DNA of 64,000 nucleotides, from contig NZ_AP019823.1 in assembly GCF_007990525.1 (NCBI RefSeq), positions 1,550,001 to 1,614,000 on the forward strand. The letters are read 5' to 3'. A program made the translations under genes and the position numbers. Positions 1 through 7,819 of this stretch are shown here, one piece after another. The notes under the pieces are model-generated. The model did not search any database. It was given only the letters and a program-made list of their open reading frames with translations, and was not told the DNA's origin. Every line of letters starts with the position of its first letter. Within the stretch, counting starts at the first letter, position 1. The DNA comes from Leptotrichia hofstadii (GTDB lineage: Bacteria; Fusobacteriota; Fusobacteriia; Fusobacteriales; Leptotrichiaceae).

Positions 1-37
1 TTAGTTTTTACTATTTTTATTAGTTTTTTTCTTTTTT

Positions 38-404
38 CTTTTCGTAGGATTGCTCATTGCCGCAAATCCTTATCTTGCAATAAAGATTTATCCTAAGAAT
101 CAAAATGTATGGCAAGATTGCTGCGCAACACCTATGGCTAAACTACGACTTTTATTTGCCCAACTCCGAAACTCCTCCCTTCAGTCGTCAAACAGTCATA
201 GTTGAACAAATAAAAGCTCCGTCGGTTTATTAAAAAATTACACTTTAATTATTTTGAAATACCAAATTTTTATCCTTTGATTGGAAAAGTTTGTAATAAA
301 TCCATTATTTAAATAGGGTTTAGTATTAAAATATTTTTTACACAAATAAAAATAACCGCTGCTTTTCACAACGATTATCTAACACTATTTCCCATTTAAA
401 CAGC
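38..404. repeat. Dispersed structured intergenic repeat, copy 1
   Basis: This non-coding stretch is closely similar to 24489-24802 and shares parts with 31831-32692, 27491-27577 and 52733-52968. Visible structure: TAGGAT (45-50) pairs with ATCCTA (90-95). CTTTTATTTG (149-158) pairs perfectly with CAAATAAAAG (207-216), with an inner CAACT/AGTTG stem (161-165/200-204). The flanks TACGAC and GCTCCGTCGG also occur in copy 2. The loop carries AAACTC and TCAAACAGT, also seen in the other copies. The segment 384-404 recurs inverted at 52945-52965. I see no open frame in it. Boundaries are approximate, and the element may begin before the window. Confidence 0.75.
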
Positions 405-521
405 CAAAATTGGAATTAAAGCAATTTTTTTACAAGATTACGCTACCATGCAGCTTGTCTAACTATTATTCCTATTAATTTTTCAAATTATTTCTCCAAA
501 ATTTTGAATACACTCCAATTC

Positions 522-1106
522 TTACATTTTTTCTAATAAATAATCATAAATTTCTTGTATTTCTTTTGAATGTTCATCACTTTCATAAAAACTTGCTAAG
601 GCATAATAATTTTTTGAAAGTTTTTTTAATTTTAAAATTAATCCTTCTTTGTCTTTTAATGTCTGTACACCCTTATTAACATTTATAATTTTATAATCTT
701 TTCTATCAGTTCCATTAAATATTTTTTCTATGTCTCTTTTATCATAACTTTGAGAGGCTCTTAAATCCTCTATTACAAAAAAGCCTATTTTCTTTTCTTC
801 ATCATATAGATAATAACCATCTTTTATTTTTTTTAATATAAAGCTTTTAGGAAGATTAACATTAAAAGTTTCATTATTTCCAGCTTTTACCATTACAGTT
901 TCTCTTTTCTTTAATGACTCAAAATAATTTTTAAATTCTATAAAATTTTCTTCTGCAAAGATTTCTACTCCCTCGATTCCATTTTTTTTTGGTGATGGAG
1001 TACACCCGTATTGTTCACATATCCCCCAACCTACCATTGTAGTTAAACAAGAATTTAATCCAAATACTAACATTACAAACAATAAAGTATATTTTAATTT
1101 CCTCAT
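522..1106 (-). CDS. Putative lipoprotein, unknown function
   Basis: The predicted protein has about 194 residues and starts with a basic n-region and a hydrophobic segment ending in a lipobox (LNSC), so it is probably a lipid-anchored envelope protein. The body is charged and mostly hydrophilic with no domain I recognise. I chose the ATG at 1106, which has AAAGGA 12 nt upstream. A TTG at 1118 in the same frame would touch the ribosome site and is unlikely. The gene stands alone, between repeat copy 1 and a long intergenic stretch. Confidence 0.75.
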   Translation of the reverse strand: MRKLKYTLLFVMLVFGLNSCLTTMVGWGICEQYGCTPSPKKNGIEGVEIFAEENFIEFKNYFESLKKRETVMVKAGNNETFNVNLPKSFILKKIKDGYYLYDEEKKIGFFVIEDLRASQSYDKRDIEKIFNGTDRKDYKIINVNKGVQTLKDKEGLILKLKKLSKNYYALASFYESDEHSKEIQEIYDYLLEKM

Positions 1107-1713
1107 TCTATTTACCAATCCTTTCTCTCAAATTTTAAAATATTCTAACATATATTAAAAAAAAATACAATAGCTTTGGAATAGATTTATTCTGCTAACT
1201 TTGTAAATATTTCTTTTTACTCTTTTAGTTGCCTAGTTGCCGTATTTATCATTCAGATTTTATTACTTCCGATTTTAATTGCTTCTATTTTATACGAAAA
1301 ATCCAATCAGATTAATGACTGTGATTAGTTTTTCAATATTTTTAGTAAATCTGTAAAATAATATTTTTTATTTATTTTCCTATCATCTGTATAAAAATAT
1401 CCTCTTTTCAATATTTCTCTCAGACTTCTTTGTTATTAAGCTAAAAAAATGTTTATTCTTTCCATTTTGAATGTTCTTCTATAAGATTGTTTAGTAAAGG
1501 CTGTAAGACTGTTCGCTCTTTACCTTTAAAAAAAACTTTCCTTCTTGAAAACAATATTTAATTTCGTTAATATTTTCAAATTTACATGTCTATCGGCTGA
1601 TTTAATACCGTTTATTTTGTCAGCATTTGATTTTAAAATAAAAATTCAGATCTAAATTATGATTATTTATTAATCCGATTCAATAAATTAATGATATTTT
1701 AAGTTTTTTAAAA
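1107..1713. other. Intergenic stretch without an intact gene
   Basis: About 600 bases of AT-rich sequence with no open frame of useful length. Around 1440-1640, minus-strand frames read as short protein-like pieces (for example one ending LLNNLIEEHSKWKE) but only if frameshifts are allowed. At most this is an unrecognisable gene remnant. The right end carries the promoter of the NlpC/P60 gene. Confidence 0.4.
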
Positions 1714-1741
1714 TTGAAATTAAAGTTGTTGCTGGTATAAT
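1714..1741 (+). promoter_or_regulatory. Sigma-70-type promoter of the NlpC/P60 gene
   Basis: TTGAAA (1714-1719), a 16-nt spacer and TATAAT (1736-1741), preceded by an extended -10 TGG. It lies about 38 nt upstream of the start codon at 1779. Confidence 0.75.
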
Positions 1742-1778
1742 AATATTACCAAAGTTCAAAGGTAGATTGGAGGTTCTA

Positions 1779-2324
1779 ATGAAGAAAATATTGATGCTAG
1801 CTGGAGCTTTAATTATTTCTGCTGTATCTCTTGCAGATTTACAAAGTACAATCAAAAATCATTATAGCAACAAGACTATAGATTTATCAGTTGTATCAAA
1901 ACCTAAACCAAAAGAGGTGAGTAGTAGTAGTGGAACTTCTTCCACAGCAGTAAGAGATCAGATTATCTCTTTCGCACAAACAAAATTAGGTTCACCGTAC
2001 GTTTGGGGAGCAACTGGTCCTAACAGTTTTGATTGTTCTGGCTTCGTTGGTTACGTATTCAAAAAAGCTGCTAATGTAAGCTTGCCTAGAGTTTCAAGCT
2101 CACAAGCAACATTTAAACCAAGAATTTCATCAATGAATATGACGAAAGGTGATTTGGTATTTTTTGAAACAACTGGAAAAGGTCGTATTTCTCACGTAGG
2201 AATCTACATGGGTAATAGACAGTTTATTCACGCTTCTTCTGGAAGTAGAAGAGTAACAGTTTCTAGTTTAGACAGTAATTATTACAACAAGACATTTAGA
2301 TGGGCAATTAATCCATTTAGTTAA
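1779..2324 (+). CDS. Secreted NlpC/P60 family cysteine peptidase
   Basis: The protein (181 aa) is a likely peptidoglycan gamma-D-glutamyl endopeptidase acting in the periplasm. It has a signal peptide (residues 1-19, ending SLAD), a Ser-rich linker to about residue 58, and one NlpC/P60 domain (59-181). The family's catalytic residues are visible: Cys86 in DCSGF, His139 in SHVGIY and the third polar residue His151 in FIHAS. The start is the ATG at 1779, with GGAGG five bases before it; the in-frame TTG at 1767 overlaps that site. It is monocistronic, with its own strong promoter and a terminator about 110 nt downstream. It carries no SH3 or LysM targeting domain, so it is a minimal family member. 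Confidence 0.92.
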   Translation: MKKILMLAGALIISAVSLADLQSTIKNHYSNKTIDLSVVSKPKPKEVSSSSGTSSTAVRDQIISFAQTKLGSPYVWGATGPNSFDCSGFVGYVFKKAANVSLPRVSSSQATFKPRISSMNMTKGDLVFFETTGKGRISHVGIYMGNRQFIHASSGSRRVTVSSLDSNYYNKTFRWAINPFS

Positions 2325-2436
2325 TCTAGGAATTAATTTCTTATAAATAAATATATTCTTTACATATAATTCTTGTATGAACAAGAAATAATAAAATCAT
2401 ATAAATGATTTAAAAATTTATAAAAAACTTTGGAAT

Positions 2437-2476
2437 AAGGAGTTTTGTCTGTTAATAGGCATTTCTCCTTTTTTTT
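2437..2476 (+). terminator. Rho-independent terminator after the NlpC/P60 gene
   Basis: AAGGAG (2437-2442) pairs with CTCCTT (2465-2470), with further weak pairing inside (TGTC/GGCA), and an unbroken run of T follows. Confidence 0.7.
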
Positions 2477-2583
2477 CTATTTATTTGTCAACTATAATTT
2501 TTTTTCAAAAGAATTAAAATCAAGCTCCAAAGAATAAAATACCTTTGTTATATACAAATTATGCTATTAAGGAGTTCCTCATT

Positions 2584-3477
2584 ATGAAAATCAATAGATT
2601 ATTTGAAATTGTTTATTTATTACTTGAAAAAAATAGTATTACTTCAAAAGAACTTGCTGAACATTTTGAAGTATCAGTCAGAACAATTTATAGAGATATT
2701 GACATTCTCTCTTCTGCTGGTATTCCAGTCTATTTTCAAAGGGGAAAATCTGGCGGAATAAAGTTAATGGATAACTACGTCATAAATAAATCGCTACTTT
2801 CACAAAACGAGCAAAATGAAATACTTTATGCACTTCAAAGCTTAAACGCTACTAATTATCCTAATAACAATAAAACTCTTTCAAAATTAAGCACTATTTT
2901 TAACAAAAAGTCAGACAACTGGATAAAAATAGACTTTTCAAGATATAATTGCGATGATAGTACTTTATTTGAAAAAATTAAAGAGGCAATATTAACTAAA
3001 CAAACCGTAAAATTTAACTATTTTAACACAAAAGGCGAACATTATGAAAGAACAGCAGACCCTTTAAATTTATGGTTTAAAGAAAAAGCATGGTACTTAT
3101 TTGCCTATTGCCACAAAAAAAATGATATTCGTCAATTTAAAATAACAAGAATCAAAAATCTAACCTTAACAAATGAATATTTTGAAAAAACAATAAAAGA
3201 CTTTGAAATAAATAACAAAAAAAGTACGGTAGAAACTATAAAAATCATAGTCGAAATAGATAAATCACAAGCATACCGTGTCTATGATGAATTTTCTGAA
3301 GAGAGTATAAACAAAATGGAAAATAGCAATTTTGAAGTTGTAATGGAATATCCTGAAAATGAATGGATTTACGGCTATCTTCTATCTTTTGGAGAACATT
3401 TAAAGGTAAGGGAGCCAGAGAGAATAAAGAAATTTCTGTTTGAAAAAATTGAAAAAATGAAGGAAAATTATAAATAG
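2584..3477 (+). CDS. HTH and WYL-domain transcriptional regulator (YafY/DeoR-like)
   Basis: A 297-aa DNA-binding protein. Residues 1-60 form a winged helix of the HTH_11 type (SKELAEHFEVSVRTIYRDI). The middle and C-terminal parts form a WYL ligand-sensing domain; the naming motif is visible as AWYLFAYC, followed by QFKITRI. WYL proteins bind small ligands or nucleic acid and control metabolic or defence genes; the target here is unknown. The start is the ATG at 2584, with AAGGAG nine bases upstream. A longer in-frame reading from 2545 has no ribosome site. The nearest downstream gene, 80 bp away, encodes an exported protein, and nothing shows that it is the target. Confidence 0.9.
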   Translation: MKINRLFEIVYLLLEKNSITSKELAEHFEVSVRTIYRDIDILSSAGIPVYFQRGKSGGIKLMDNYVINKSLLSQNEQNEILYALQSLNATNYPNNNKTLSKLSTIFNKKSDNWIKIDFSRYNCDDSTLFEKIKEAILTKQTVKFNYFNTKGEHYERTADPLNLWFKEKAWYLFAYCHKKNDIRQFKITRIKNLTLTNEYFEKTIKDFEINNKKSTVETIKIIVEIDKSQAYRVYDEFSEESINKMENSNFEVVMEYPENEWIYGYLLSFGEHLKVREPERIKKFLFEKIEKMKENYK

Positions 3478-3557
3478 GAAAATATTTTTCAAAGTTTTTT
3501 TCAAGAATAAAATGCTATAATTTTCTAAAATATTAAAAACGAGAGGAAGTGTTGCAA

Positions 3558-4229
3558 ATGAAAAAATTTTTAACAGTAACATTTTTATTTTTTAGCATCT
3601 TTGGATTTTCTAATGCTAAAAATAATACTTCAAATGATGAAAAACAAGCCGTTATCAACAGCTTTTATGATTTTATGAAATTTCACACAAGTCCTGAAAA
3701 TGTCAAGAAAAATGTTTTTACAAACTCTGTGGAAGGTACAAATGAAATTTTGGGAAAAAATGTAAGCAATCAACGTAAAAAAAATTTAGAAGATATTGCA
3801 GCAAGTCAGACAAATAAATCATTAAAAAATTCTGCAGATTACTTAATAATCGCAAACTCAAAAATTTCATACAAAGTATTGGATGCCGAAATTAAAAATG
3901 GTACAGCTGTCCTAACTGTGCATATTAAAGGTCCTAATTTTACAGCTCATGCCTCTGAATTAGAAAATTACATAAAAAAAATTAGCAACGAAGAAAAGAA
4001 AAAAATTTCAAAAATGAACAATAAACAGTACCAAAGCTTTCTGCTAGAAAAAAGTTCTGAATTTTATTTGCAATTAGTTAAAAGAAATGATTTACAATAT
4101 ATGGAAAACGATATTAAAGTATATGTAAAAAAATACCCTAATACATGGGGCGTAATTCAAGATTACACCATAAATAATGCCATTTACAAATATCTTGGTT
4201 TTGGTTACGGTCCAGAATTGATGAGATAA
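3558..4229 (+). CDS. Exported protein of a local paralogous family (DUF5105-like)
   Basis: A 223-aa protein with a signal peptide (hydrophobic residues 4-18, ending SNAK) and a mixed alpha/beta body. Its central part (KISYKVLDAEIKNGTAVLTV followed by a helix rich in Glu and Lys) has the same layout as the C-terminal domains at 17413-18315 and 18456-18986. There a strand pattern T/S-Y-x-I-N/D precedes V-L-x-V-x-(I/L)-K-x-P. The resemblance is my own alignment by eye. The function is unknown. The start is the ATG at 3558 with GAGAGGAAG eight bases upstream. Upstream GTG and TTG codons in frame overlap the ribosome site. Confidence 0.75.
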   Translation: MKKFLTVTFLFFSIFGFSNAKNNTSNDEKQAVINSFYDFMKFHTSPENVKKNVFTNSVEGTNEILGKNVSNQRKKNLEDIAASQTNKSLKNSADYLIIANSKISYKVLDAEIKNGTAVLTVHIKGPNFTAHASELENYIKKISNEEKKKISKMNNKQYQSFLLEKSSEFYLQLVKRNDLQYMENDIKVYVKKYPNTWGVIQDYTINNAIYKYLGFGYGPELMR

Positions 4230-4245
4230 ATTATAAAAATTAATA

Positions 4246-4280
4246 AATATGGCAATATTTTATTGTCATATTTTTATTTT
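4246..4280 (+). terminator. Terminator-like hairpin
   Basis: AATATGGCA (4246-4254) pairs with TGTCATATT (4264-4272) with one G-T pair, followed by a T-rich tail. The right arm is identical to the right arm of the palindrome at 4332-4355, so a regulatory role cannot be excluded. Confidence 0.5.
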
Positions 4281-4331
4281 CAAAACTTTCCTTAACAAAT
4301 ATATTTTTTATAAATCAAAATTTTATTTTTT

Positions 4332-4369
4332 AATATGACATACTCTTGTCATATTATGATTGCTATAAT
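4332..4369 (+). promoter_or_regulatory. Promoter with a palindromic operator for the GyrI-like pair
   Basis: A perfect 9-bp inverted repeat, AATATGACA (4332-4340) and TGTCATATT (4347-4355), with a 6-nt centre, sits just upstream of an extended -10 (TGCTATAAT, 4361-4369). The palindrome covers the -35 position, where no good -35 hexamer is visible, as expected for an operator. Its core TGACA-N6-TGTCA recurs at 49252-49267, upstream of the TolC-MacAB operon. Confidence 0.6.
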
Positions 4370-4406
4370 TGATTTAATAAAAATTGATAAAAAAGGTGGT
4401 ATAATT

Positions 4407-4880
4407 ATGAAATACGAAATAGTAGAAATTAAAGAAAAAAAACTTGTTGGATTTAAAACAAGAGTGAAAGATGATGAAACAATGTCTGAAAAAATTTCAA
4501 ATTTATGGAAAAAACTGTATTCTGAAAAAGGTGCTAAAAATATAAAGGACAGAACAAATGACAATGCTATTGGAGTCTATTATAACTACAGTGATGAAAA
4601 TGGATTTGAGTACGACTGTCTTACAGGCTGTGAAGTGAAAAATAAAATTGATGAAATTCCTGAAGATATGACAAGGCTAGAAATTCCTGAAGGAAAATAT
4701 GCAAAATTTGTGATTTTTGGTGACCCTGTAAAGGCTGTTGGAGAATTTTGGTATAAATTTTGGGAAGAATTTGGGAAAGAAAAATCTGATATAAGAAATT
4801 ATACCTATGATTTTGAAGAATATATAGCAGGTAATGATTATGAAAATATGGAAATTCACATTTATATCAGCATAAAATAA
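4407..4880 (+). CDS. GyrI-like / AraC effector-binding-domain protein
   Basis: A 157-aa cytoplasmic protein made of a single GyrI-like (SOUL/GyrI superfamily, Cass2-like) small-molecule-binding domain with no DNA-binding domain. It begins with the usual strand (YEIVEIKEKKLVGF), has the characteristic FWYKFWEEF helix near residue 115 and ends in a strand of the type EIHIYISIK. Family members bind hydrophobic or cationic compounds, and some relatives hydrolyse or sequester drugs. The start at 4407 has AAGGTGG seven bases upstream. A longer in-frame reading from 4335 would run through the palindrome and -10 box and is rejected. The next gene follows after 19 bases and encodes another GyrI-like protein, so the two form an operon. 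Confidence 0.85.
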   Translation: MKYEIVEIKEKKLVGFKTRVKDDETMSEKISNLWKKLYSEKGAKNIKDRTNDNAIGVYYNYSDENGFEYDCLTGCEVKNKIDEIPEDMTRLEIPEGKYAKFVIFGDPVKAVGEFWYKFWEEFGKEKSDIRNYTYDFEEYIAGNDYENMEIHIYISIK

Positions 4881-4899
4881 TAACTAGGAGATTATAGTT

Positions 4900-5532
4900 A
4901 TGGCATTTGATTTTAAGAAGGAATTTAAAAAATTTTATAGACCGTCAGAAAAACCTGAAATTATAGAAATCCCTAAAATGAATTTTATAGCAGTGCGAGG
5001 AAAAGGAAATCCCAACGAAAAAGATGGCGAGTATCAGAAAGCAGTTGAAATGCTATATGGAGTTGCCTACACTCTTAAGATGAGCTATAAAACAGAATAC
5101 AAAATTGAAGGATTTTTTGAATATGTTGTTCCTCCGTTGGAAGGACTCTGGTGGCAGGAAAATGTAAAGCATGAAAATTATCTGCTAAACAAGGAATTAT
5201 TTAACTGGATTTCTTTAATTAGAGTGCCTGATTTTATTAAAAAGGAAGATGTGGAATGGGCTATAAAGTATGCTACTGAAAAAAAGAAAAAGGATTTTTC
5301 AAAAGTTGAATTTTTCAGATATAATGAAGGGCTTTGCGTACAATGTATGCATACAGGAAGCTACAATGAAGAACCTGAAACTATCCAAAGAATGAATGAC
5401 TTTGCACAAAAAAATGGATATAATATAGAATTAACAGGGAAAAGATATCACCATGAAATTTATTTGAGCGATCCAAGAAAGGCAGATGTGAATAAGATTA
5501 AGACTGTGATAAGACAGCCTGTAAAAAATTAA
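4900..5532 (+). CDS. GyrI-like domain-containing protein (COG4832-like)
   Basis: A 210-aa protein of the longer GyrI-like type. It opens with FKKEFKKFYRPSEKP, followed by IPKMNFIAVRGKGNP, and contains the Trp-rich segment PPLEGLWWQ typical of this group. Some members of this family have been shown to hydrolyse cyclopropane-containing genotoxins; whether this one does is not visible from sequence alone. It begins 19 bases after the preceding GyrI-like gene, with AGGAG nine bases before the ATG. The pair is probably co-transcribed from the palindrome-bearing promoter at 4332-4369 and may form a small xenobiotic-binding operon. Confidence 0.85.
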   Translation: MAFDFKKEFKKFYRPSEKPEIIEIPKMNFIAVRGKGNPNEKDGEYQKAVEMLYGVAYTLKMSYKTEYKIEGFFEYVVPPLEGLWWQENVKHENYLLNKELFNWISLIRVPDFIKKEDVEWAIKYATEKKKKDFSKVEFFRYNEGLCVQCMHTGSYNEEPETIQRMNDFAQKNGYNIELTGKRYHHEIYLSDPRKADVNKIKTVIRQPVKN

Positions 5533-5536
5533 AAAT

Positions 5537-5565
5537 TTGACTTTTTTTGTATTATAATTTATAAT
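5537..5565 (+). promoter_or_regulatory. Sigma-70-type promoter of the DJ-1/PfpI gene
   Basis: TTGACT (5537-5542), a 17-nt spacer and TATAAT (5560-5565). It starts five bases after the upstream gene's stop and leaves a leader of roughly 95 nt. Confidence 0.75.
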
Positions 5566-5667
5566 ATTTTCAATTCTTTTAAAACTTTTTAAAATTAAAC
5601 TATTAAAAACGAAATGATTTTATTTGGTTTTAAAATAGAAAATTGATTACAACTAAGAAAGGACAAA

Positions 5668-6288
5668 ATGATAATGAAAAAAATAGTTTTTTTAATTTTA
5701 GATGAATTTGCAGACTGGGAAACTGCATTTCTGGCTTCGGCATTAAATGAAGAAAATATAACTCAAAATTATTCAGTAAGTTATGCTTCAACTGATAAGG
5801 ATGTTAAAGTATCAATGGGTAATTTAAAAATACTGCCTGACATGACATTAGAAGAAATCACCGAAGACAATACTGATGGATTGATTTTAATTGGAGGAAA
5901 AACTTGGAGAAATCAGAACTTTGAAACAAACTACACACTTATTGAACTTGTTAAAAAATTTAAGAATAATCCAAATAAAGTTGTGGGAGCAATTTGTGAT
6001 GCTGCTTATTTCCTTGCAACTAATGGACTCCTAAATGATTGCAAACATACTGTAAACAGTCTTGCTGAAATAAAGGATAATGAAAATTATACAAATTCTG
6101 AAAATTTTGTGAAAGCAGAATCAGTAATTGATGGAAAGATGGTAACTGCAAGAGGCGACAGTCCTCTTCATTTTGCAAAAGATGTAATGAAAGCGTTAGG
6201 CGATATTCCTGAAAAAAATATAAATTTCTTTTTTGATATGTATACAATTGGATTTGAAAAGGCTTTTGAAAAATATTCTAATAAATAA
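5668..6288 (+). CDS. DJ-1/PfpI family protein (class I glutamine amidotransferase-like)
   Basis: A 206-aa cytoplasmic protein with the DJ-1/PfpI flavodoxin-like fold. The first strand and turn (KKIVFLILDEFADWE) give the conserved acidic residue, and the nucleophile elbow GAICDAAYFLA holds the expected reactive Cys. Family members act as proteases, glyoxalase/deglycases or stress chaperones, and the specific activity cannot be assigned. Two possible starts lie six bases apart (5668 and 5674). AAGGA is four or ten bases away, and I keep the first. It has its own promoter and converges on metK, sharing a terminator. Confidence 0.85.
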   Translation: MIMKKIVFLILDEFADWETAFLASALNEENITQNYSVSYASTDKDVKVSMGNLKILPDMTLEEITEDNTDGLILIGGKTWRNQNFETNYTLIELVKKFKNNPNKVVGAICDAAYFLATNGLLNDCKHTVNSLAEIKDNENYTNSENFVKAESVIDGKMVTARGDSPLHFAKDVMKALGDIPEKNINFFFDMYTIGFEKAFEKYSNK

Positions 6289-6296
6289 AAAGTTAA

Positions 6297-6324
6297 AGGG
6301 AGTGACTTATTCACTCCCTATTTT
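6297..6324. terminator. Bidirectional terminator between the DJ-1/PfpI gene and metK
   Basis: A perfect 9-bp stem AGGGAGTGA (6297-6305) / TCACTCCCT (6311-6319), with T-rich tracts on the plus-strand side and A-rich on the other, so it can serve both convergent genes. Confidence 0.85.
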
Positions 6325-6328
6325 TGAA

Positions 6329-7483
6329 TTATTTTCCCAATTCTTGTTTTAATCCTTCAACTTTATCCAGTTTTTCCCAAGGTAAATCAATATCAGTTCT
6401 TCCAATATGTCCAAATGCCGCTAAATCCTGGTATCTGAATGACGGTTTTCTCAAGTTTAATGATTTTTGGATTCCATTCGGTGTTAAGTCAAATAATTTT
6501 GCAACAGCCTCTTCAATTCTTGTTTCTTCAACTGTCCCAGTTCCAAATGTCTCTACACGAATTGACACTGGTTCAACAACACCTATCGCATAAGATAGCT
6601 GAACTTCACATTTTGCGGCAAATCCTGCCGCAACAATATTTTTGGCAATCCATCTCGCCGCATAAGCTGCCGATCTGTCAACTTTCGATGGATCTTTTCC
6701 AGAAAATGCTCCTCCACCATGTCTAAAGTATCCACCATAAGTATCAATTATAATCTTTCTTCCAGTAAGTCCAGAATCTCCGTGAGGCCCTCCTATTACA
6801 AATCTTCCAGTTGGATTAATATGAAATTTTCTCACATTTTCAATATTCAAGTTATATTTTTCCAACACAGGTTTTATCACAAGCTCTTTCAAATCCTTTT
6901 CAATTTGTTCATTTGTAACATCTTCATTATGCTGTACAGAAAGTACAACTGTGTCAACATTCAATAATTTTCCGTTTTCATCATACGCCAATGTAACCTG
7001 AGATTTTGCGTCTGGTCTTGCCCAGGCTAGTGTTCCATTTCTTGTAATTTCAGTTAATTTTTGTATAATACCACGTGATAACACAAGTGCCAAAGGCATT
7101 AATTCTTCAGTTTCATTAACTGCTCCTCCAAACATAATCCCCTGATCTCCAGCTCCACCTGTATCGACTCCCATCGAAATGTCAGGCGACTGTGAATGAA
7201 TAGTGTTTAATACACCGCAGTCAGAATCAAATCCCATTCCTGGACGGTATCCAATTTCATAAATTTTATCTCTGACAATCTTCTGCACATCCACATAAGT
7301 CTTAGTAGTAATTTCTCCCCCAACAACTACAAGTCCAGTAGTTGCAAAAGTTTCACACGCCACTCTTGAAGTTTCATCATCTGCAAGACAAGCATCCAAT
7401 ATTGAATCTGAAATTTGATCACAAATTTTATCTGGATGCCCCGGTGATACGAATTCTGATGTAAAGTAAATTTTTTTAGCCAT
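6329..7483 (-). CDS. metK: S-adenosylmethionine synthetase
   Basis: A full-length (384 aa) methionine adenosyltransferase that makes SAM from methionine and ATP in the cytoplasm. Visible signatures are the ATP-binding GHPDK with the following DQISDSILD, the hexapeptide region [10 protein letters not shown], and the glycine-rich [19 protein letters not shown] loop. In the second signature the usual aromatic residue of GYATNET is replaced (GGAVNET), a minor variation. A good Shine-Dalgarno (AGGAGG) precedes the ATG. Expression is under the SAM-I riboswitch and terminator immediately upstream, so the enzyme's product should switch off its own gene. Confidence 0.97.
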   Translation of the reverse strand: MAKKIYFTSEFVSPGHPDKICDQISDSILDACLADDETSRVACETFATTGLVVVGGEITTKTYVDVQKIVRDKIYEIGYRPGMGFDSDCGVLNTIHSQSPDISMGVDTGGAGDQGIMFGGAVNETEELMPLALVLSRGIIQKLTEITRNGTLAWARPDAKSQVTLAYDENGKLLNVDTVVLSVQHNEDVTNEQIEKDLKELVIKPVLEKYNLNIENVRKFHINPTGRFVIGGPHGDSGLTGRKIIIDTYGGYFRHGGGAFSGKDPSKVDRSAAYAARWIAKNIVAAGFAAKCEVQLSYAIGVVEPVSIRVETFGTGTVEETRIEEAVAKLFDLTPNGIQKSLNLRKPSFRYQDLAAFGHIGRTDIDLPWEKLDKVEGLKQELGK

Positions 7484-7563
7484 TTTTTTCCTCCTAATTT
7501 TTTATTTCTAAATTTTTCCTCTTAAAAATATGCTTTTCTCTAATTCAAATTTTATTTTAAAAT

Positions 7564-7589
7564 AAAAAAACTCTTCCTGCAAGGAAGAG
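7564..7589 (-). terminator. Riboswitch-controlled terminator before metK
   Basis: On the minus strand CTCTTCC pairs perfectly with GGAAGAG around a 5-nt loop, followed by seven U. It lies 11 nt downstream of the SAM-I aptamer, the normal position of an S-box expression-platform terminator. Confidence 0.9.
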
Positions 7590-7599
7590 AATTAAAATT

Positions 7600-7692
7600 C
7601 TTATCTTTGCATTCAATGCCGGATTTAGCACCTTGTTTTTACAGGTTGCTGGATACTCAAACGGGCCGTTCCCTTGTATCTCTCTTGATAAG
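7600..7692 (-). promoter_or_regulatory. SAM-I (S-box) riboswitch aptamer
   Basis: On the minus strand the conserved S-box elements appear in order. P1 is CTTATCAAGAG at the 5' end, closed by AAAGATAAG at the 3' end. Between them lie the AAGGGAACGGCCC block, CCAGCAACC, and AAGGTGCTAAATCC. This matches the SAM-I class, which binds SAM and favours the downstream terminator. It lies between the metK promoter (7781-7809) and metK and should repress metK when SAM is plentiful. Confidence 0.95.
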
Positions 7693-7780
7693 TTTTATTA
7701 AATTATTTCTATAATTAGATACATCTTATTAAATAGCATAAATTTTAATTTTGAATTTCAAATATTTGCACTGTAAAATA

Positions 7781-7809
7781 AGTATATAACATTTTTTTCA
7801 AAATGTCAA
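7781..7809 (-). promoter_or_regulatory. metK promoter
   Basis: On the minus strand TTGACA (7809-7804), a 17-nt spacer and TATACT (7786-7781): a near-consensus promoter. Transcription would start about 80 nt before the riboswitch. It begins just after the stop codon of the upstream Sel1-repeat gene. Confidence 0.85.
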
Positions 7810-7819
7810 TATCTAAAAA

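Noticed and set aside
1440-1640. Transposase-like remnant on the minus strand
   Set aside because: Protein-like pieces appear only when frameshifts are allowed, and no family motif could be matched. Left as unassigned intergenic DNA.
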